This document shows, piece after piece, positions 10,921-24,100 of a stretch of DNA of 64,000 bases; position 1 is the stretch's first letter, and each line of letters opens with the position of its first letter. The notes under the pieces are model-generated. The model was not told the origin of the DNA, searched no databases, and saw only the letters and a list, made by a program, of their open reading frames with translations. Origin of the DNA: Tillus elongatus (taxonomy: Eukaryota > Arthropoda > Insecta > Coleoptera > Cleridae); the NCBI GenBank assembly GCA_964006375.1, contig OZ023268.1, positions 85,472,858-85,536,857 on the forward strand, read 5' to 3'. Position numbers and translations under genes: made by a program.

Positions 10921-10927
10921 GTAAAAT

Positions 10928-11160
10928 GAAAGTCTGGACGCAGCAAGTGCATTATGGTGGTGAATTTTCATAGAACTGATCTGGCACCAAATACTTTTTA
11001 TAACTTTTATCTTGTAACAAACAAATCTAAGTTGTGTTATATAGTTTACCTTTTATATTCTAAACCTCCGTACCAAATTTGGTTATCATAGCTTTTTTAT
11101 TTTTGGAGTTAAACATTTTTTCACAAAGAAAACCCAAAATTTTCCCGGAAAACTTGTTAA
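10928..11160 (+). mobile_element. Helentron-like element, 5' part
   Basis: It starts GGACGCAGCAAGTGC followed by GTGAATTTTCATAGAA and CTGATCTGGCACCAAATA, then ACCAAATTTGGTTATCAT. It is collinear with the copy running off the right edge at 63812. The 3' palindrome is missing. Confidence 0.65.
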
Positions 11161-11428
11161 ATGATGCCCTTTTGGCTTCTAGATAAAAAATAATTTATAT
11201 AAAACCAAAGGTACATCAAAAAAATCAAGTGATTAATTACAAGTCGATATTAATGAACAATGAATGTTGCTAATACATGGGCAAGTAAAGAATGACTCTA
11301 AATCTAACATAACTGATAGTTATAAACTAGGATTGATTATTATGCGGTTTCCAAATGAATTCTGTAACTCCAGGAGGTCGATGTCTTGATGAGTGGACGA
11401 TATCGGAATGGATATCGTGGTAATTGTC

Positions 11429-11990
11429 TTACAGCAATCGGCTACTAGGCAACGTAACTCCTCCATCTCTAATGTGAAGAACGTCCCCGTTCTTTTCAGT
11501 AAGTTCTGCTGTAGATTGGTTTCTTGATTGGTGTAACATGGCTTTCTTCTTACATTTATGTATGGAGATGTAACACAGGATGACCATTACGACGATAGTG
11601 ATTAGGGTAGCTATTTCCATGTGTGTTGAATGTACCAAAGGATGCAGTACATTATGATCATTATTTTTCTCCACCTGACTTCTTAAACTGATTACTTCCT
11701 TAAGACATACCGGATTGAATTTGACGACATGTTGAGGCTGTGGCTGTAAGTGCTGTGACTCTGGTCCCATGAATCATTTGGACTTGTCTCTTCGTTTATT
11801 GATATCTTGCATTCTTCTTGGCTGGCTATAAGATGTTGTTTATGTTGGTGTGTCTGTCTACGGATCTTTCTGAGGTGTTTCCAAGTAGAAGGCAGTATAA
11901 GAACTTTATTGCTTGGAGTGTTGGAATAATTTGGATATAGACTCTTTTAAAGATAAAACATTAAATTTGGTAAATTCTGAAATTTTGAAA
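11429..11990 (-). pseudogene. Env-like C-terminal fragment of an errantivirus-type gypsy element
   Basis: The last open piece (11770-11429, 113 residues) contains one strongly hydrophobic segment with TLITIVVMVILCYISI. A short basic, cysteine-bearing cytoplasmic tail follows. That layout is typical of the transmembrane end of insect retroviral envelope proteins. A piece upstream in another frame (about 11990-11780) seems to belong to the same gene, so at least one frameshift breaks it. It lies downstream, in - orientation, of integrase and RNase H pieces of one gypsy element, where env is expected. Similarity to a named family is inferred from layout, not from a strong motif. Confidence 0.5.
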
Positions 11991-12340
11991 ACGTGATTTT
12001 AGTGAAAAATAATTCATCGTTATTATAATTAAGCTTAAATATTTCCTATATTTTTTTAATTGATTAAAAATAAGCAAAGTTGTTTCTTGAAATACTTTTA
12101 TATTTTCTGGTAGTTTCCAACTTGGTGTTATTTGAAATTCTACAATGACCTTATATTCCGTTTTACGTTGGATCTAGAGTGATTTTTAATGAATCTAAAT
12201 TTTTCTTTGGTTGACTGTTTAAAATTCGGGTATAATAATTTTTGATGGAATTTTTCTTAATTTCATTATCAATTTGATACGCCTGGTATTATAATTTATT
12301 ATAGTTATCTTATATAAGTGTGAGATTAATATAAAACTGT

Positions 12341-12670
12341 GTGTGTTTTTATTTCTTTAACGTCGGCCTATTTCCGCGACTATGGCCAATCACCGACGCC
12401 AGGGAGCAGTTTCACCTCACTATCCTGAAAATGTTGCCGAACCACAGCATTTCTGGAAGGAGGGTAGGGATCTTTAACGTGCCCAACATCGCATGGACAG
12501 GGAACCGACGGCTTAACAACCCCTCCCAAGAGCGGAACGTGCAGACATTCAACTTGCTCAGATGCAATACCACAACCTCGGTTGATGTTAATTGTACAGT
12601 ATGTACTGAAAAAGTGAAGGGGGTACCCTGGGATCGAACCCAGTACCCTTCGGTTCAGAGGCACACGTAA
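12341..12670 (-). mobile_element. tRNA-derived SINE
   Basis: On the - strand the 5' end carries GGTTCGATCCC, a match to the RNA polymerase III B box, about 40 bp into the unit. The 3' end runs GCCGACGTTAAAGAAATAAAA, an A-rich tail. The body is GC-richer than its surroundings. A complete A box is not evident, so the 5' end may be trimmed. It lies between the integrase tail and the env piece of the gypsy element. The two overlapping open frames here are incidental. Confidence 0.55.
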
Positions 12671-12689
12671 AATAAAAGTAAAACCTATG

Positions 12690-13050
12690 GTAACATTTAA
12701 AGTTTTGGCAATTCCAACGTAATCTTTTAATTAGTTATTAATTTGGATTGGTTGAAGGCGAAGGAGTAGGGCTGTCCTCAGACGTAAGCACAACAGGCTG
12801 TAAGGAAAGAAATTTCTTTTTTGCTCTTTTACTCTTATTAAGATAAGCCGTTTGTTTCATCGAATGGGGAAGAAGTATCTTATTGCGAGGCAATTGTATA
12901 GGGTTGGAATAAATTTTATAAAGGGATCTGCCTTTCGGACTGGTGGGACTCTTACTGCAATGTTTTCCTCGTTTATCTGGATATTTTGTTCTCGAGTTTT
13001 ATTAATTTTCTCGAGACGCTCTGTTGCTTTTTATTTTTCATAGATAGACT
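12690..13050 (-). pseudogene. Gypsy integrase C-terminal tail, frameshifted
   Basis: The - strand has KINKTREQNIQINEENIAV and VPPVRKADPFIKF in one frame. In another frame the tail includes AYLNKSKRAKKKFLSLQP and ends SPTPSPSTNPN before a stop. This basic tail follows the pattern of errantivirus integrase C-termini. The catalytic core is missing. Confidence 0.45.
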
Positions 13051-13059
13051 TGTAAAATG

Positions 13060-13600
13060 GAATTATCTCTTTTCAGTCATCTATTGTAGTTCGTGTTGTC
13101 TTTGGATGTACGCTCTATAGCATTTATTCTTAAATACATTTTCTGTCTTTACTTCGTTATGAGGGCCATAGTACATAATTATCTGACGTTTCAAGTGATT
13201 TAAAGGGTTTTCAGAAATGGGCATACCAAAAACTGGGTTTTCTACAAAAGTGTGTTGCGTTTGTAAGTCAGAATGTAGTTCGTCTTCTTGGGTGTTTATA
13301 CCCAGCTCTCTAAGATCGTCATCGTCTAATACTCTAAGTTCTGATGGATCTAAATTATTGAAAAGTGATACTAGATCATCGTCGTCTTCAACTGCGTTGA
13401 TTTCGACACGAGATAAAGCATCGGCTACTATGTTTTCCTTGCCTCTTTTATATTTAATTTCGTAGTCAAACTCTTCTAATTTTAAACGCCATTTTACTAA
13501 ACGTGTGTTTGGCTCTTTAATAGAAAACAACCATACAAGTGGTTTATGGTCGGTTTCAATCGTGAATTTATTTCCAAAAAGCTAGGGCCGAAAGTGTTGT
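13060..13600 (-). pseudogene. Gypsy RNase H C-terminus and connection region
   Basis: The - strand reads IETDHKPLVWLFSIKEP, then LVKWRLKLEEFDYEIKY and GKENIVADALSRVE. This is the standard end of the Ty3/gypsy RNase H-like domain. About 100 residues of acidic linker follow. Polymerase and protease parts are absent to the right, and the integrase core is absent to the left. The element spanning about 11400-13600 is therefore an internally deleted remnant. Confidence 0.8.
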
Positions 13601-13609
13601 GTTTTCTAC

Positions 13610-15064
13610 TATCTACAGTAGTTCCTTCTCAATTGTTGAGTAATTCCTTTCTACGGAATTTAGAGTACGACTATAATAAGTCCGCTGCATTAAATTAGGT
13701 ATCACAGGGGTAAAAGTTCTTTACAATTCTTATTAAATCCTGGTTACAAAATAAGAAAGCTACTGTTAGCTAAATTAATAGGTCCATCATGTTATTGATG
13801 ATTTCGCAGATTAGTTGGTCAATATTTTTTTAAATAAAGAGTATAGGTACTTCTCATATTGTATGTTTTAAACAGGTACAATCTCCCACTTAAAATTAAA
13901 CATACATTGTCTTGGACAAAAGGATTGTCTTGAAAATTGGTATAGAGATGAGTGTTTTTATAGTAATAAAAATAATTCGTTTCCCATTTGGCTTTATATC
14001 AGATATAGGGCACTCCCTGCGGTATCATTCAAATCAATTGCTTGCGTTATATAAATATCTATATTTATAGATATTACACAACAAAAATTAGAATGTTAAG
14101 ATGATAAAATGATAAGTCCAGTAATCATAATTTGGTTACTCGCCATGCTACGTATAAATAGATTATAATTATACAAAAAAAAACACATTTCACAAACACT
14201 AATTTAAATTCACAAAATTTAAAGAATATTAGGTACCGGTGAAAGTGAAAATGTCAAAATCAAAAATAAATAATTGTCTGTATACGCATGAGCATGTTGT
14301 CGCATAGACCGATATATATGATTGGTTACTGGTTATTATACTCATATCATAGTTAGTGACTGAGACTGCGACTACAGAATACAGGGCAGAATAAGTAAAA
14401 TAGTTAGAAAGTAAAGACTCACACTCAAAACATAGGTATATAAACGTTAAATATAGGGTTCACAGATAGTGACAATTGGGAAATATTCAAATAAAAATCT
14501 GTGACAATGACGCATGAATTGTACCTTTGGAGGATCCAATATACCTACTACCACAACTAAAATTATAATAACCACACAGTTGTTTAACCAGTGAATTTGC
14601 CTCCAATAAATTAAACATAGGATTTAATTCAGCATTTCGTAGTCGGTAGTATTTTATACTTTAGGGCTACCTACTTAGGTGAAAATAAAAATATTCAAAT
14701 AACTGAGTAAACAAAATCATATTTCTTATGAGAAGCAGAGAATTAGAACAAATACGGACCTGAATAATTTTTGTCTGCCAGCAGTGGACTTTGACAATAA
14801 ATCCCGTGACGTTTTTCTAATTAAGTTACGCAAGCTGTCTATGTATTATCTCTTTTTAACACGACAGTTACAACGGTCATGTGTCTGTACGTATGAGGCA
14901 GCGCGTTTAGAAATAGACAGCACTTTCTAGAAAACGTCAAATCAGTATAAAACGTGTAGTTTCTAACGAAGGTGGAAGTTACATAACATATAAGTGAAAA
15001 CTTCTAAAACCTCTAAAAGATTGTGATTTTCAATTTTAAATCGAATAGCAAATAATTCTACAAA
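13610..15064. other. Upstream flank of CHCHD2; no gene seen
   Basis: AT-rich sequence with no recognisable coding frame or repeat. The last about 120 bases presumably hold the CHCHD2 promoter and 5' UTR. Confidence 0.5.
14946..14951 (+). promoter_or_regulatory. Possible TATA box of CHCHD2
   Basis: TATAAA lies 114 bases before the CHCHD2 start codon, compatible with a transcription start near 14975-14985. AT-rich sequence makes chance matches common. Confidence 0.3.
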
Positions 15065-15108
15065 ATGCCAAGACGTGGACGAAGTGCACCAGCCCGTCCA
15101 GCCCCAAG
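15065..15108 (+). CDS. CHCHD2: CHCHD2 coding exon 1
   Basis: The start context is CAAAATG. The exon encodes the basic targeting N-terminus and ends CCAAG|GTGATT, splitting an Arg codon after two bases. The 806-base intron that follows holds a complete Helentron-like insert. Confidence 0.88.
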
Positions 15109-18100
15109 GTGATTTTCTAGATATGTTTTCCTAGGTTAAGTTGTTGATCGTGATTCAATAATTACTACATAGTCTAGTTTATTTAGGAAATCTTAACTTG
15201 TTAACAACAAACAATACTTAGCTTGTGAAGCTTGTATTTTGATCGGCGATGTGAAGTAATGTAAAATTTCGGAAGGTAGCAAGTACATTTTAGTAGTGAA
15301 TTTTCATAAGAATTTTACACTGATAGTACGGCATAAGCGCTGTCTTTTTCTCATCTTGAAGCGATATCCCCCCTCAAACGCTGCCTACCCCGCACAGCAC
15401 CCCTATTCCCCCAGGTCCCGTAACTTCCTTAAGGGGTGTGAACACGAAATTTTTCTTGTGGTTTATGCAACGAGAGTAGTTATATGCACGCGCGAGAGGA
15501 AGGAAAATGCCCATGATGAAGCACCCCCCCTATCTCTCACTCTAGCGTTCCACTTATGACAAGGACCTTAAAATGGATTCTAGCCGCCCTATCTCGTGCT
15601 CATTTGAAAAAAAAATCTGAAAGTCTCGCCATCATTACCTCTATTAGTGAATTTGCTTAATGAAAATTCACTAAAAATATATGCTTGGGAGTCTTGATAT
15701 GAGTTGTTGAAAGTGTCCTTTTTGCATGTTAATAATGTCTTAAAATTAATATCTAAGTTGTGTTATTTGTAGTCTCTTATTAACTAGTAGATACTTCTAA
15801 AGGTGTTTTTGTTCAAGAGAAAAGTGTAACCAAAAGTTTTATTGTTAAAGAGTTATCATTTAATTTGATTAAATATTTATAACAGATGTAATTAATATTT
15901 TAATTTTATTATAGGACAACCTTGCCAGCTAGGACTCAGCAGGCTCACCCACCAGCCCCAGCCCCTGCACCTGTTCAGGCAGCCCCACAACAGCCAGGCC
16001 TATTTGGACAGATGGCAGCCACAGCTGGTGGTGTAGCAGTCGGTTCAGCTATAGGACATACTGTAGGACATGCCATGACAGGTAAATATTCATTTATATA
16101 CAGCCAAGTGTCTCTTTAAATCGAACTCCCCATAGTTCAAATTTTTTGTCAATCGAATTATTTGTTAGGAATATACAATCAAATGGAACTATGTATGTTT
16201 TTTTCATTTCTTTATATAAAACCAATAATGAAATGTTGGTTATTTTTACAAGCTTAAATCTAACTGCAGGAATATCGCCTATGACCATTATGTCTAAAAC
16301 ATGCAACTAAAACTTCGTCATTTCCTTCTATATGGTTTAAACAACCATACCTTGGTACAAAAGCTGTAATTTTCTTTAAATTTTTCAATAATTAAACTTT
16401 AACACACTTGCAGATAGCAGAGTTTGGCTGTTTAGCTTCTACTCCTACTTTTTCAGGGACAAGGGGTGAACTTTCCGTCATTTCCTGAAGTGAGCTTTTT
16501 TGTAGTCCTTGTCTGGCCATTGTTGATCAGGACCATGATTAACAGCAGTAGCGGCTCGTGCCTTAATGCATTGGGGGTGCGCAAGAAAAAAAAGTTCGGG
16601 ACGCAGCAAGTGCGTTATGGTAGTAAATTTTTATTAAATGCTTCAAATTTGAATAACTCAAGTTTCTACGAACTTAGAAAGTTGAATTTTGGTGTATAGT
16701 AGGGTCTTACCTAGGGCAACATATGCACCAAATTTCAACAAAATAACTGTAATTTTCTGATATGGGTTCTAGGGGTCCTAGTTCGCGCTCATTTGAAAAA
16801 AAATTTGCAAAGTCTCCATCGATATCTCTATTAGTAAATTTTTTTAAATAAAAATTCACCTAAAATGAAGGGCTCGCCTATTTTTTCCCCGAAAATGTAT
16901 TATAAAGAAACCTACTTACTAAACTTAATAATTATTAACCACTTACCAAGTTTTCCTCTAGTTAGTTACATGTTATAGTAGTTAAAAAGTCCCTTAAAAA
17001 GTTTACCTTTAAATTTAAAATATACACTGAATTAATTACAGTATCACAATTATTTAGTCAACTTATTAAGCAACCCGAAGTAGTAACCATCATAATAATA
17101 ATTGTCTTGTTAGAACATGTAAACAACAACGAAATGATCTAATTAAAAATCAATCCGACGCGAAGACGAAAATTACTGGGTAGTAGTAGTAGGTACACAC
17201 GCTCTGCCAAAAGTCCACTACAAACTGTTAGTGTGTAACTTTATAGTGCACAACAGATTGCTTATTCGATCGTTTTCGACGAATATCATCAAGATTCGGC
17301 GATCATTTCGCACTGAAGTATCACATTTCACGAGATCGCCGAAAATACACACCGCCGCCCGAGTGCTTTATATGGATATGGCTGTATATAACGTCTGCAA
17401 CGATTAACACTACTTATTCTGTATTTTGTATTAATGGCTGCCGACTCTCTGCGATCCTCGATATACTAATTTTGTTTGTTGAATGCAGGAGGTAAAAAAG
17501 TTAATAAAAATTTATTAAAATATAGCATAGCAAAAATATTATTTTTTCCACGGCAGGCGGCAGTGTGTGCACACAGGCGCACTTATTGAGGAGCTGCCCC
17601 TGATTAACAGGCTTCTTAACTGTTCTAAGACCACAGGGTTTGTTGATTTCGGGACATTAAATCTTTTGGTTGCAAGGTGGATATTTTTACCAATCTGAAG
17701 AAAATTATATTTCCCCCTTTTTTTTAGATTAAAGGTATTGTGTTTCACAAAAAAATTAAACTGTATGTGTGCAGTCTTACCAGCCACCACAAACTGAATT
17801 AGTACATGAAGAAACCACAAACCTGGAGCATGTGTTGTCTTAATATAAAGCTGGGACTTTCACTCAAGTTTATTTAGAGTTTACGATGTTATATCTATGA
17901 TTTTCAAAGCATCTGGATTATGAAGGTAGATGGCACAAAACTGTCCAATTGTAGCACTATCTGAATTACTGGGGTGTCTAGATTGTATGTGTCGGGATTA
18001 GTGAAATTATTTATTCTACTCCGTCTGACTGGTTTTTGTTACACTTATGAAGGCTGAATGTACGAAAAGTAAAGTTATTAGCTTAAGATTTTCAAAAGCC

Positions 18101-21100
18101 ATAACGTTTCCTAATCTAATGTCAAAAATAAAAGTTTTTTCCAAATTTTGGGGAGAAAAACATAAAAACATGTTGATAAATTTAGCTGGCTTTTAAACAC
18201 TATTTTATATGCAGAAGGACTATGTCGCAGAAATCAAGTAATTACCTCAAGCTTTTCTAGAGTTGTTGTATTTACAAAGTGTTCTTTTTTTTTAATTTCA
18301 ACACCACGAGGGCTTACAGCCTAAATAATATCGTACTTTGGGTGTTGACAAGGAGGAAAGAGGCAACTTGTTAATTCTGGACTTGAAGGTTTGGAGGTTC
18401 GGAGGAGAAGGAAAAACATGTGCCGGCAAGGAATTCCACAACTTGGAAGTCCTCGGGACTAAAGAGCGGGCATAACAAGATGTTCTATGTCTGGTGACCT
18501 GGACAGTAAAAGGGTGCATTCGCTCTGTTCCCCTGGTAGATCTGTTGGGGGCAGCACGTGAGGGAACTATGGAGGAAAGCTCCTCTGAGCAGTGCCCGTG
18601 CAGATATCTATAAAAGAGAGATAGAGAGAGGTCACCAACGGCACGTCGGTGGGCAAGGGATGGCAGCCTTTAGGTGAGGGTAGGGTCACTGATGAGACGT
18701 ATAGCTCTCTTTTGAATGGAGTCCAGGATGCGAGTGTAGAAGCGGCAGCTGCACCCCAGATGTGGGAGCAGTATTCGAGGTTTGGCCTTATTTTTGAAGT
18801 ATATAAGGTATAGAGATTAGCTGGTGAAAAGTATTTGTGAGCCCGGAAGAGGAAACCTAATTTCTTAGCAGCCGCTTCTGCAATTGATGTGACATGTTGG
18901 TGCCAGTTAAGATTTCGATCCACAGAAATGCCAACAAGAGAAGCGGATTCTTTTCTTTGAGTAGCTTGGTTGTTCATTGTGATGGGTCTAGGGCTGGTGT
19001 ATCTCTTATGAGAAAGAAAGCAAGACTGAGATTTGGTGGGGTTGAATTCTACAAGATTTTTGCTTCCCCACTCTAATATTTTTTGGAGATCCACGGAGAC
19101 AGAACCCTCCAAGAGTCTGCGATCCTCATCTAATTGGGCTAAAGAGACAGGCTTAGAATATTGTATATTTGAGTGGAGGGTGCTGTCGTCCGAGTAATTT
19201 TTTGAGTACAATTGCTGGGATGTCGTCAAGGCCTGAGGCTTTCCTAGTATTAAGAGAAGAGAGCATCTTTCGTACCTTTTTAGTTTTGAAAATGATATCC
19301 ATCATTTTATGTGCGACATTGGGGACTGTTGGTGGTTGAACATTTGGAGGTGGGTTGAGAGTAGAATTGCCGGTGAACAATGAGGCAAAAAGTTCAGCCT
19401 TGCCCAGGGCGGTAGAAACAATTTAATCCCCTGAGACAAGAGGTGGGAACGTGCTTTTGCAGAAATTATTTCCAATAGATTTAGCAAGAGTCAAGAAGTG
19501 TTTGCCGCCGTTGGAGCTTAAGAGGACTATGTTTTTGATGTGGTTATTAAACGAGTTTTTTGCCTCAGAAAGAATGTGGACATAGCAGTTTCTTGCGTCG
19601 TTAAATGCTTGACTATTTTCTTGACTGGTATTGTGTAGAAACGTTTTGTGAGTTTTGACCTTTTCAAGTCTGGCCTTGTCACAGGATTTAGAGAACCAGG
19701 GCTTTTGAGTGGCTGAAGAGGTTTTCTGTGTACATGGAATAAATAATTCCATGCCAGCTTGGATAATTTCGGTGATGTTTTGTGAGATATCGGAGGGGTC
19801 AGGATGAGAAAAGCAGATAGACGCCCATGGAAATGAGGAAAAGTAATCCTGCATTTTGTCCCAGTTTGCTGAGTTGTAGTGCCAAACGATACGTGGGTGT
19901 GATGACTGTGTGACCTCGAGTTGTATTGCGCAGGAAGCAGTGACCATGCCATGGTCTGAGCGACCAAGGGGGGCGGTGACTGATATCTTATAGCATTCAG
20001 GTTTTGTAGTAAGAAGGAGATCCAAGGGATTTGAGCTGTGTGTTGGGATACGAGGAAAGTAAGTAGGTTGCTGAACCATATTGGCTAAAGAATTGCCGAC
20101 TGCAAAGGCCTCCGCTGCTGACCCTTGTGGATCAGTTTTTGAAAATCCTAGCCATTCCTTATTATGGACATTGAAGTCACCAAGAATAGTGACCCCGGAG
20201 GAAGGATATTCAGAAATCAGATAGTCGGTTTTTTCAGAAAGGTGGTCAAAGAGCTGGACAAAGTTGTCAGAAGGTGACCGGTAAATGCAACAGATGAATT
20301 TAGTTGCAGCCCTGAGAGAGAGTTTTATCCATAGTATGTCTTTTCTTCCAGCTTCTAAATTGGGGAGTCGGTGCAGGGTAGATTGCTACGGACGTATGCG
20401 CACACGCCTCCATGCAATCTAAAGGAAGTAAGGAGCTCATACCCCGGGAAATTAAGGTGATTAGTGGCTGTTTTGGCACTGATTTGGGTTCGGTGAGGAA
20501 GAGGAGTTGGGGCCTGTTAGCCTGGAGGAAATGGTGGACGGAGTTCAGGTTAGAATTTAGGCCACATATATTCGAAAAGGATATGTTAAATCTTGATGTT
20601 GGCGCCCCCTGTACACCCCTCTCCCGGAGATCCGAATGGAGGGGTATTTTACCTCCGGAATCTTTTGTACAAGGAGGAGCCATCATCATTTTTGCTTATA
20701 AGGGAAACCGGCTCATACACCAGAACCGGAAACGTCCGTTGGGACTTCACTGGCCCCTTGATGTATGGGGTGGTACCTCCTCGGGCGTGAAAAAAATCCT
20801 TTACTATTACGTAAAGGAAAATTGCACTACCACCTGCTATAGATTGGATTGGATCAATGTCTACCCCTTTAAAAATAAGATTAATAAAGGGACTATCAAT
20901 TGTCCAATAGTTATGCTTTTCGACATAGTAGGAGGATACAAAACATCATTTTGCATCCATGCCTATTTTCAGTGTATGTACACGCACTAGCCAACATTTT
21001 GAAATGCTCGACTTTAGCAAAACTTACCATACAGACTATAAATTTAATGTTTTTATATCCACTTCCAAATACTTTTTAATTTAAGATTTAGTCAACTAAT

Positions 21101-24100
21101 ATTGGCTAAAAATATTTAAAAACGGTGACAAATTTTCATTTAACATTTAAATGAAAAATTGTCGTCGTTTTTAAATGAGTGGACAATCACTGTGGTTGTG
21201 AAAGGTTTGGGCTTTTAAAATTCCAGTTCACCCTGGCGTGGTCTAAAAGCGGCCACCCATCTAGATTTTGGACATATTTAAAATTATCCAATTTCTCTTC
21301 TGTAGATCAGTACTTATTTAAACTTCACCTACAAGTGTCCTGAAATATAACTTGTCTTTCTTAGAATAGAACTAAGATATGTTTATTGTTTCAGGTTTGT
21401 TCAGTGGTGGCTCTAGTGAACCAGCTGCGGCTACAGTTGCACCACCACAACAGGCAGTGGCAGCTCCACAGCAATCATACGGTAACGAACAAACAGGTCC
21501 TTGTGCCTGGGAAATCAAACAGTTTCTGGAGTGTGCCTCCACTCAGTCGGACATAACACTATGCCAAGGATTCAATGAGGCTGTCCAACAGTGCAAGATT
21601 AGGAACAGTAAGTGTTACTTGAGCATCTTTTAATGGTTAATATGTTGTTTTGCTATAATAGTTCTAAGCTAGTTTGGAATTATATACATGCACAGTTGAT
21701 TGATTTTCAAAGAATACGTATTGCACTTACACCTCAAAGGTCAAAACAGTAGAGTTATCGGACCAGAACCTGTACCGGGGATATCCTCATGCACAGTAAA
21801 ACGCATCTTAAAACCTGGGCAGATGGAAAGACGATCCAACAATGACAAAATCTGCCAGGATTAGCACACTCTAAGGTCTTCATAAATTGCCTTTCAGAAT
21901 CAGGGGCTAAAAAACTTTTATAGCTATACAGGCAGCAACTGAGAACACTGGTCGGCCTGTAGACAGGACACTACCGCTTGCATCACCACATGCACAGAAT
22001 TGGGCTTAGGCAAGAAATTGAGTGCCGGCTGTGCATGGAGAGTACGGAAACAGCTGAGGACGTGCTATGTTCCTCTCGGGCTGCAGACAGGACACGACAC
22101 CTGCTTTTTGGCAAGACACAAGATGCACCAGAAGATCTGGATCAACTTTCGCCTTTAAAAATTATCGACCTCTGTAAAAGGTTGGAATTGTTGGGTGAAA
22201 TATAAGACAGGCGTGAGCCAGAATAGACCTTAAGGTTGTAGTGGAAAAACCTTTATGGCCTACTTACAATATAACTACTGATAATGATGATTGTCAAATT
22301 TGCAAAAACCAGAACCCTAAAAAATGTATCACCTGGTGCTCTTCCTGTGTACTACTGACATCAAAAGAGTGCTTGGATGGGTGGAAGACTATTTAGCGAA
22401 TGGTTTTGAACAATTTGCATCAAATGTAGAAAATATTGTAAAGGTGAAAAAACTTGCAATTAAGTCTGTTTTACTGATGGATAATGCTCGGTAGCACCCC
22501 GGTGAATCGTTACTGAGGTAAGACCACATCATTGTGAAATACTTCAGCCTATGGACCAGGGTGTAGTAGAGAACATTTTTAAGTTTACGATATTAAAAGG
22601 AAACTATATACCAAAATTTACATTTATATGTTACAAGAAAGAAAAGTTATAAAAAAATATTTCGTACCTGATCATTTCTATGAAAATTCACTACCATAAC
22701 GCACTTGCTGCGTCCAGACTTTTTTTGTTTGACCCCCTATATATTTACTGTTGTGTTTGTTTGTGTTCTGTTTCAGTTTATCGATTGTTGATTTCACCTG
22801 TGAGGCTGATATGATATTTTCAGTCGATAAACGAGAAAGGTTGTCATTTCTGCCAGTTATCTTATCTGTCTTGTTTAAATTTATTAATGTTTGTTTTTCC
22901 TTTGGCTTCTGGATACAATCGATGGCATCGGTAGATGATGTTAAATGTACTAACCTTGCATTGCGTTCATCTTTTTTATTATCATGTCTAAATAAATGCT
23001 TTGATAAATTATGATAACGGTTATATTTTAGAAACGAAGTAAAGTCTTCTTGCTCACTCACCCATCTTTCTACATGATAAATTAATTTATTGATGTCGTT
23101 ATTCTTGTCTTTTCAAACAGCTATCTCGTTCGTCAAACACACATTAAATCAATAATAACTTCAATCAGTACTTCTTTTCTTAATTTTGAGAGCTCACTTG
23201 CAACCAACGGCAACCTCTCTGACGTCATCTTGAAATCTTGTGTGCGAGAGAGATTATACAAAACTATTGTACACACAAATCGATAAAGATATTTTCAGGT
23301 AGCAAAGCTGCCATAAAGGCACTTAGCATCTTCCATTACATTTCAAAAACGTTATTTAGCCGCAAGACTGCCCTCGACGAACTGGGCAGCTATAATGAGG
23401 TCGCTAGCCTGGATACTGAGTTACTCAGACCTTGATAACAATGTAGTGGCCGACACGCTTGCCAGGGGGGTGTCTGGGAGGACTTTATTGGACCAGAACC
23501 TGTACTGGGGATATTCTCATGCACAGTAAAACATCTTAAAGACCTGGGTAGATGGAAAGACAACCCAACAATGGCAAAATCTGCCAGGATTAGCACACTA
23601 TAAAGCCTTCATAAATGGCCTTTCAGAATCAAGGGCTAAAAAACTTTCAGAGCTATACAGGCAGCACCTGAGAACTCTGGTCGGACAGGACACTGCCGCT
23701 TTGGTCACCACATGCACAGAATTGGGCTCAGACAAGAAATCGAGTGCCGACTGTGCATGGAGAGTGACGAAACAGCAGAGGACGTGCTATGTTCCTGTTG
23801 GGCAGCGGACAGGACATGACACCAACTCTTTGGCAAGACACAAGTTGTACCAGACGATCTGGATCAACTTTCGCCCTCAAAAATTATCGACCTCTGTAGG
23901 AGGTTGGGCTTGTTGGGTAAAGTACAAGACAATTAGGAGTCAGCCAGAATAGCCTTAAGGTTATAGTGGAGAGACTGTTATAGCCCACTTACAATATAAC
24001 TACTGATAATGATGATTGGCAAATCCGCAAAACCCAGAACCCTAAAAGATGTATCACCTGATGCTCTTCCCATACATTACTGACATCCAAAGAGCGCTTG

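Noticed and set aside
10735..10971. 78-codon - strand open frame
   Set aside because: It overlaps a Helentron-like 5' end and has no motif.
12600..12660. Possible tRNA gene on the - strand (T-arm-like GGTTCGATCCC)
   Set aside because: No acceptor stem, D arm or anticodon arm can be drawn. The B box fits a tRNA-derived SINE.
17539..17820. 93-codon - strand open frame
   Set aside because: It begins in flanking intron and ends in the hAT terminus. No similarity and no splice context.
20412..20990. 192-codon + strand open frame in CHCHD2 intron 2
   Set aside because: It is the antisense of the LINE family A endonuclease region.
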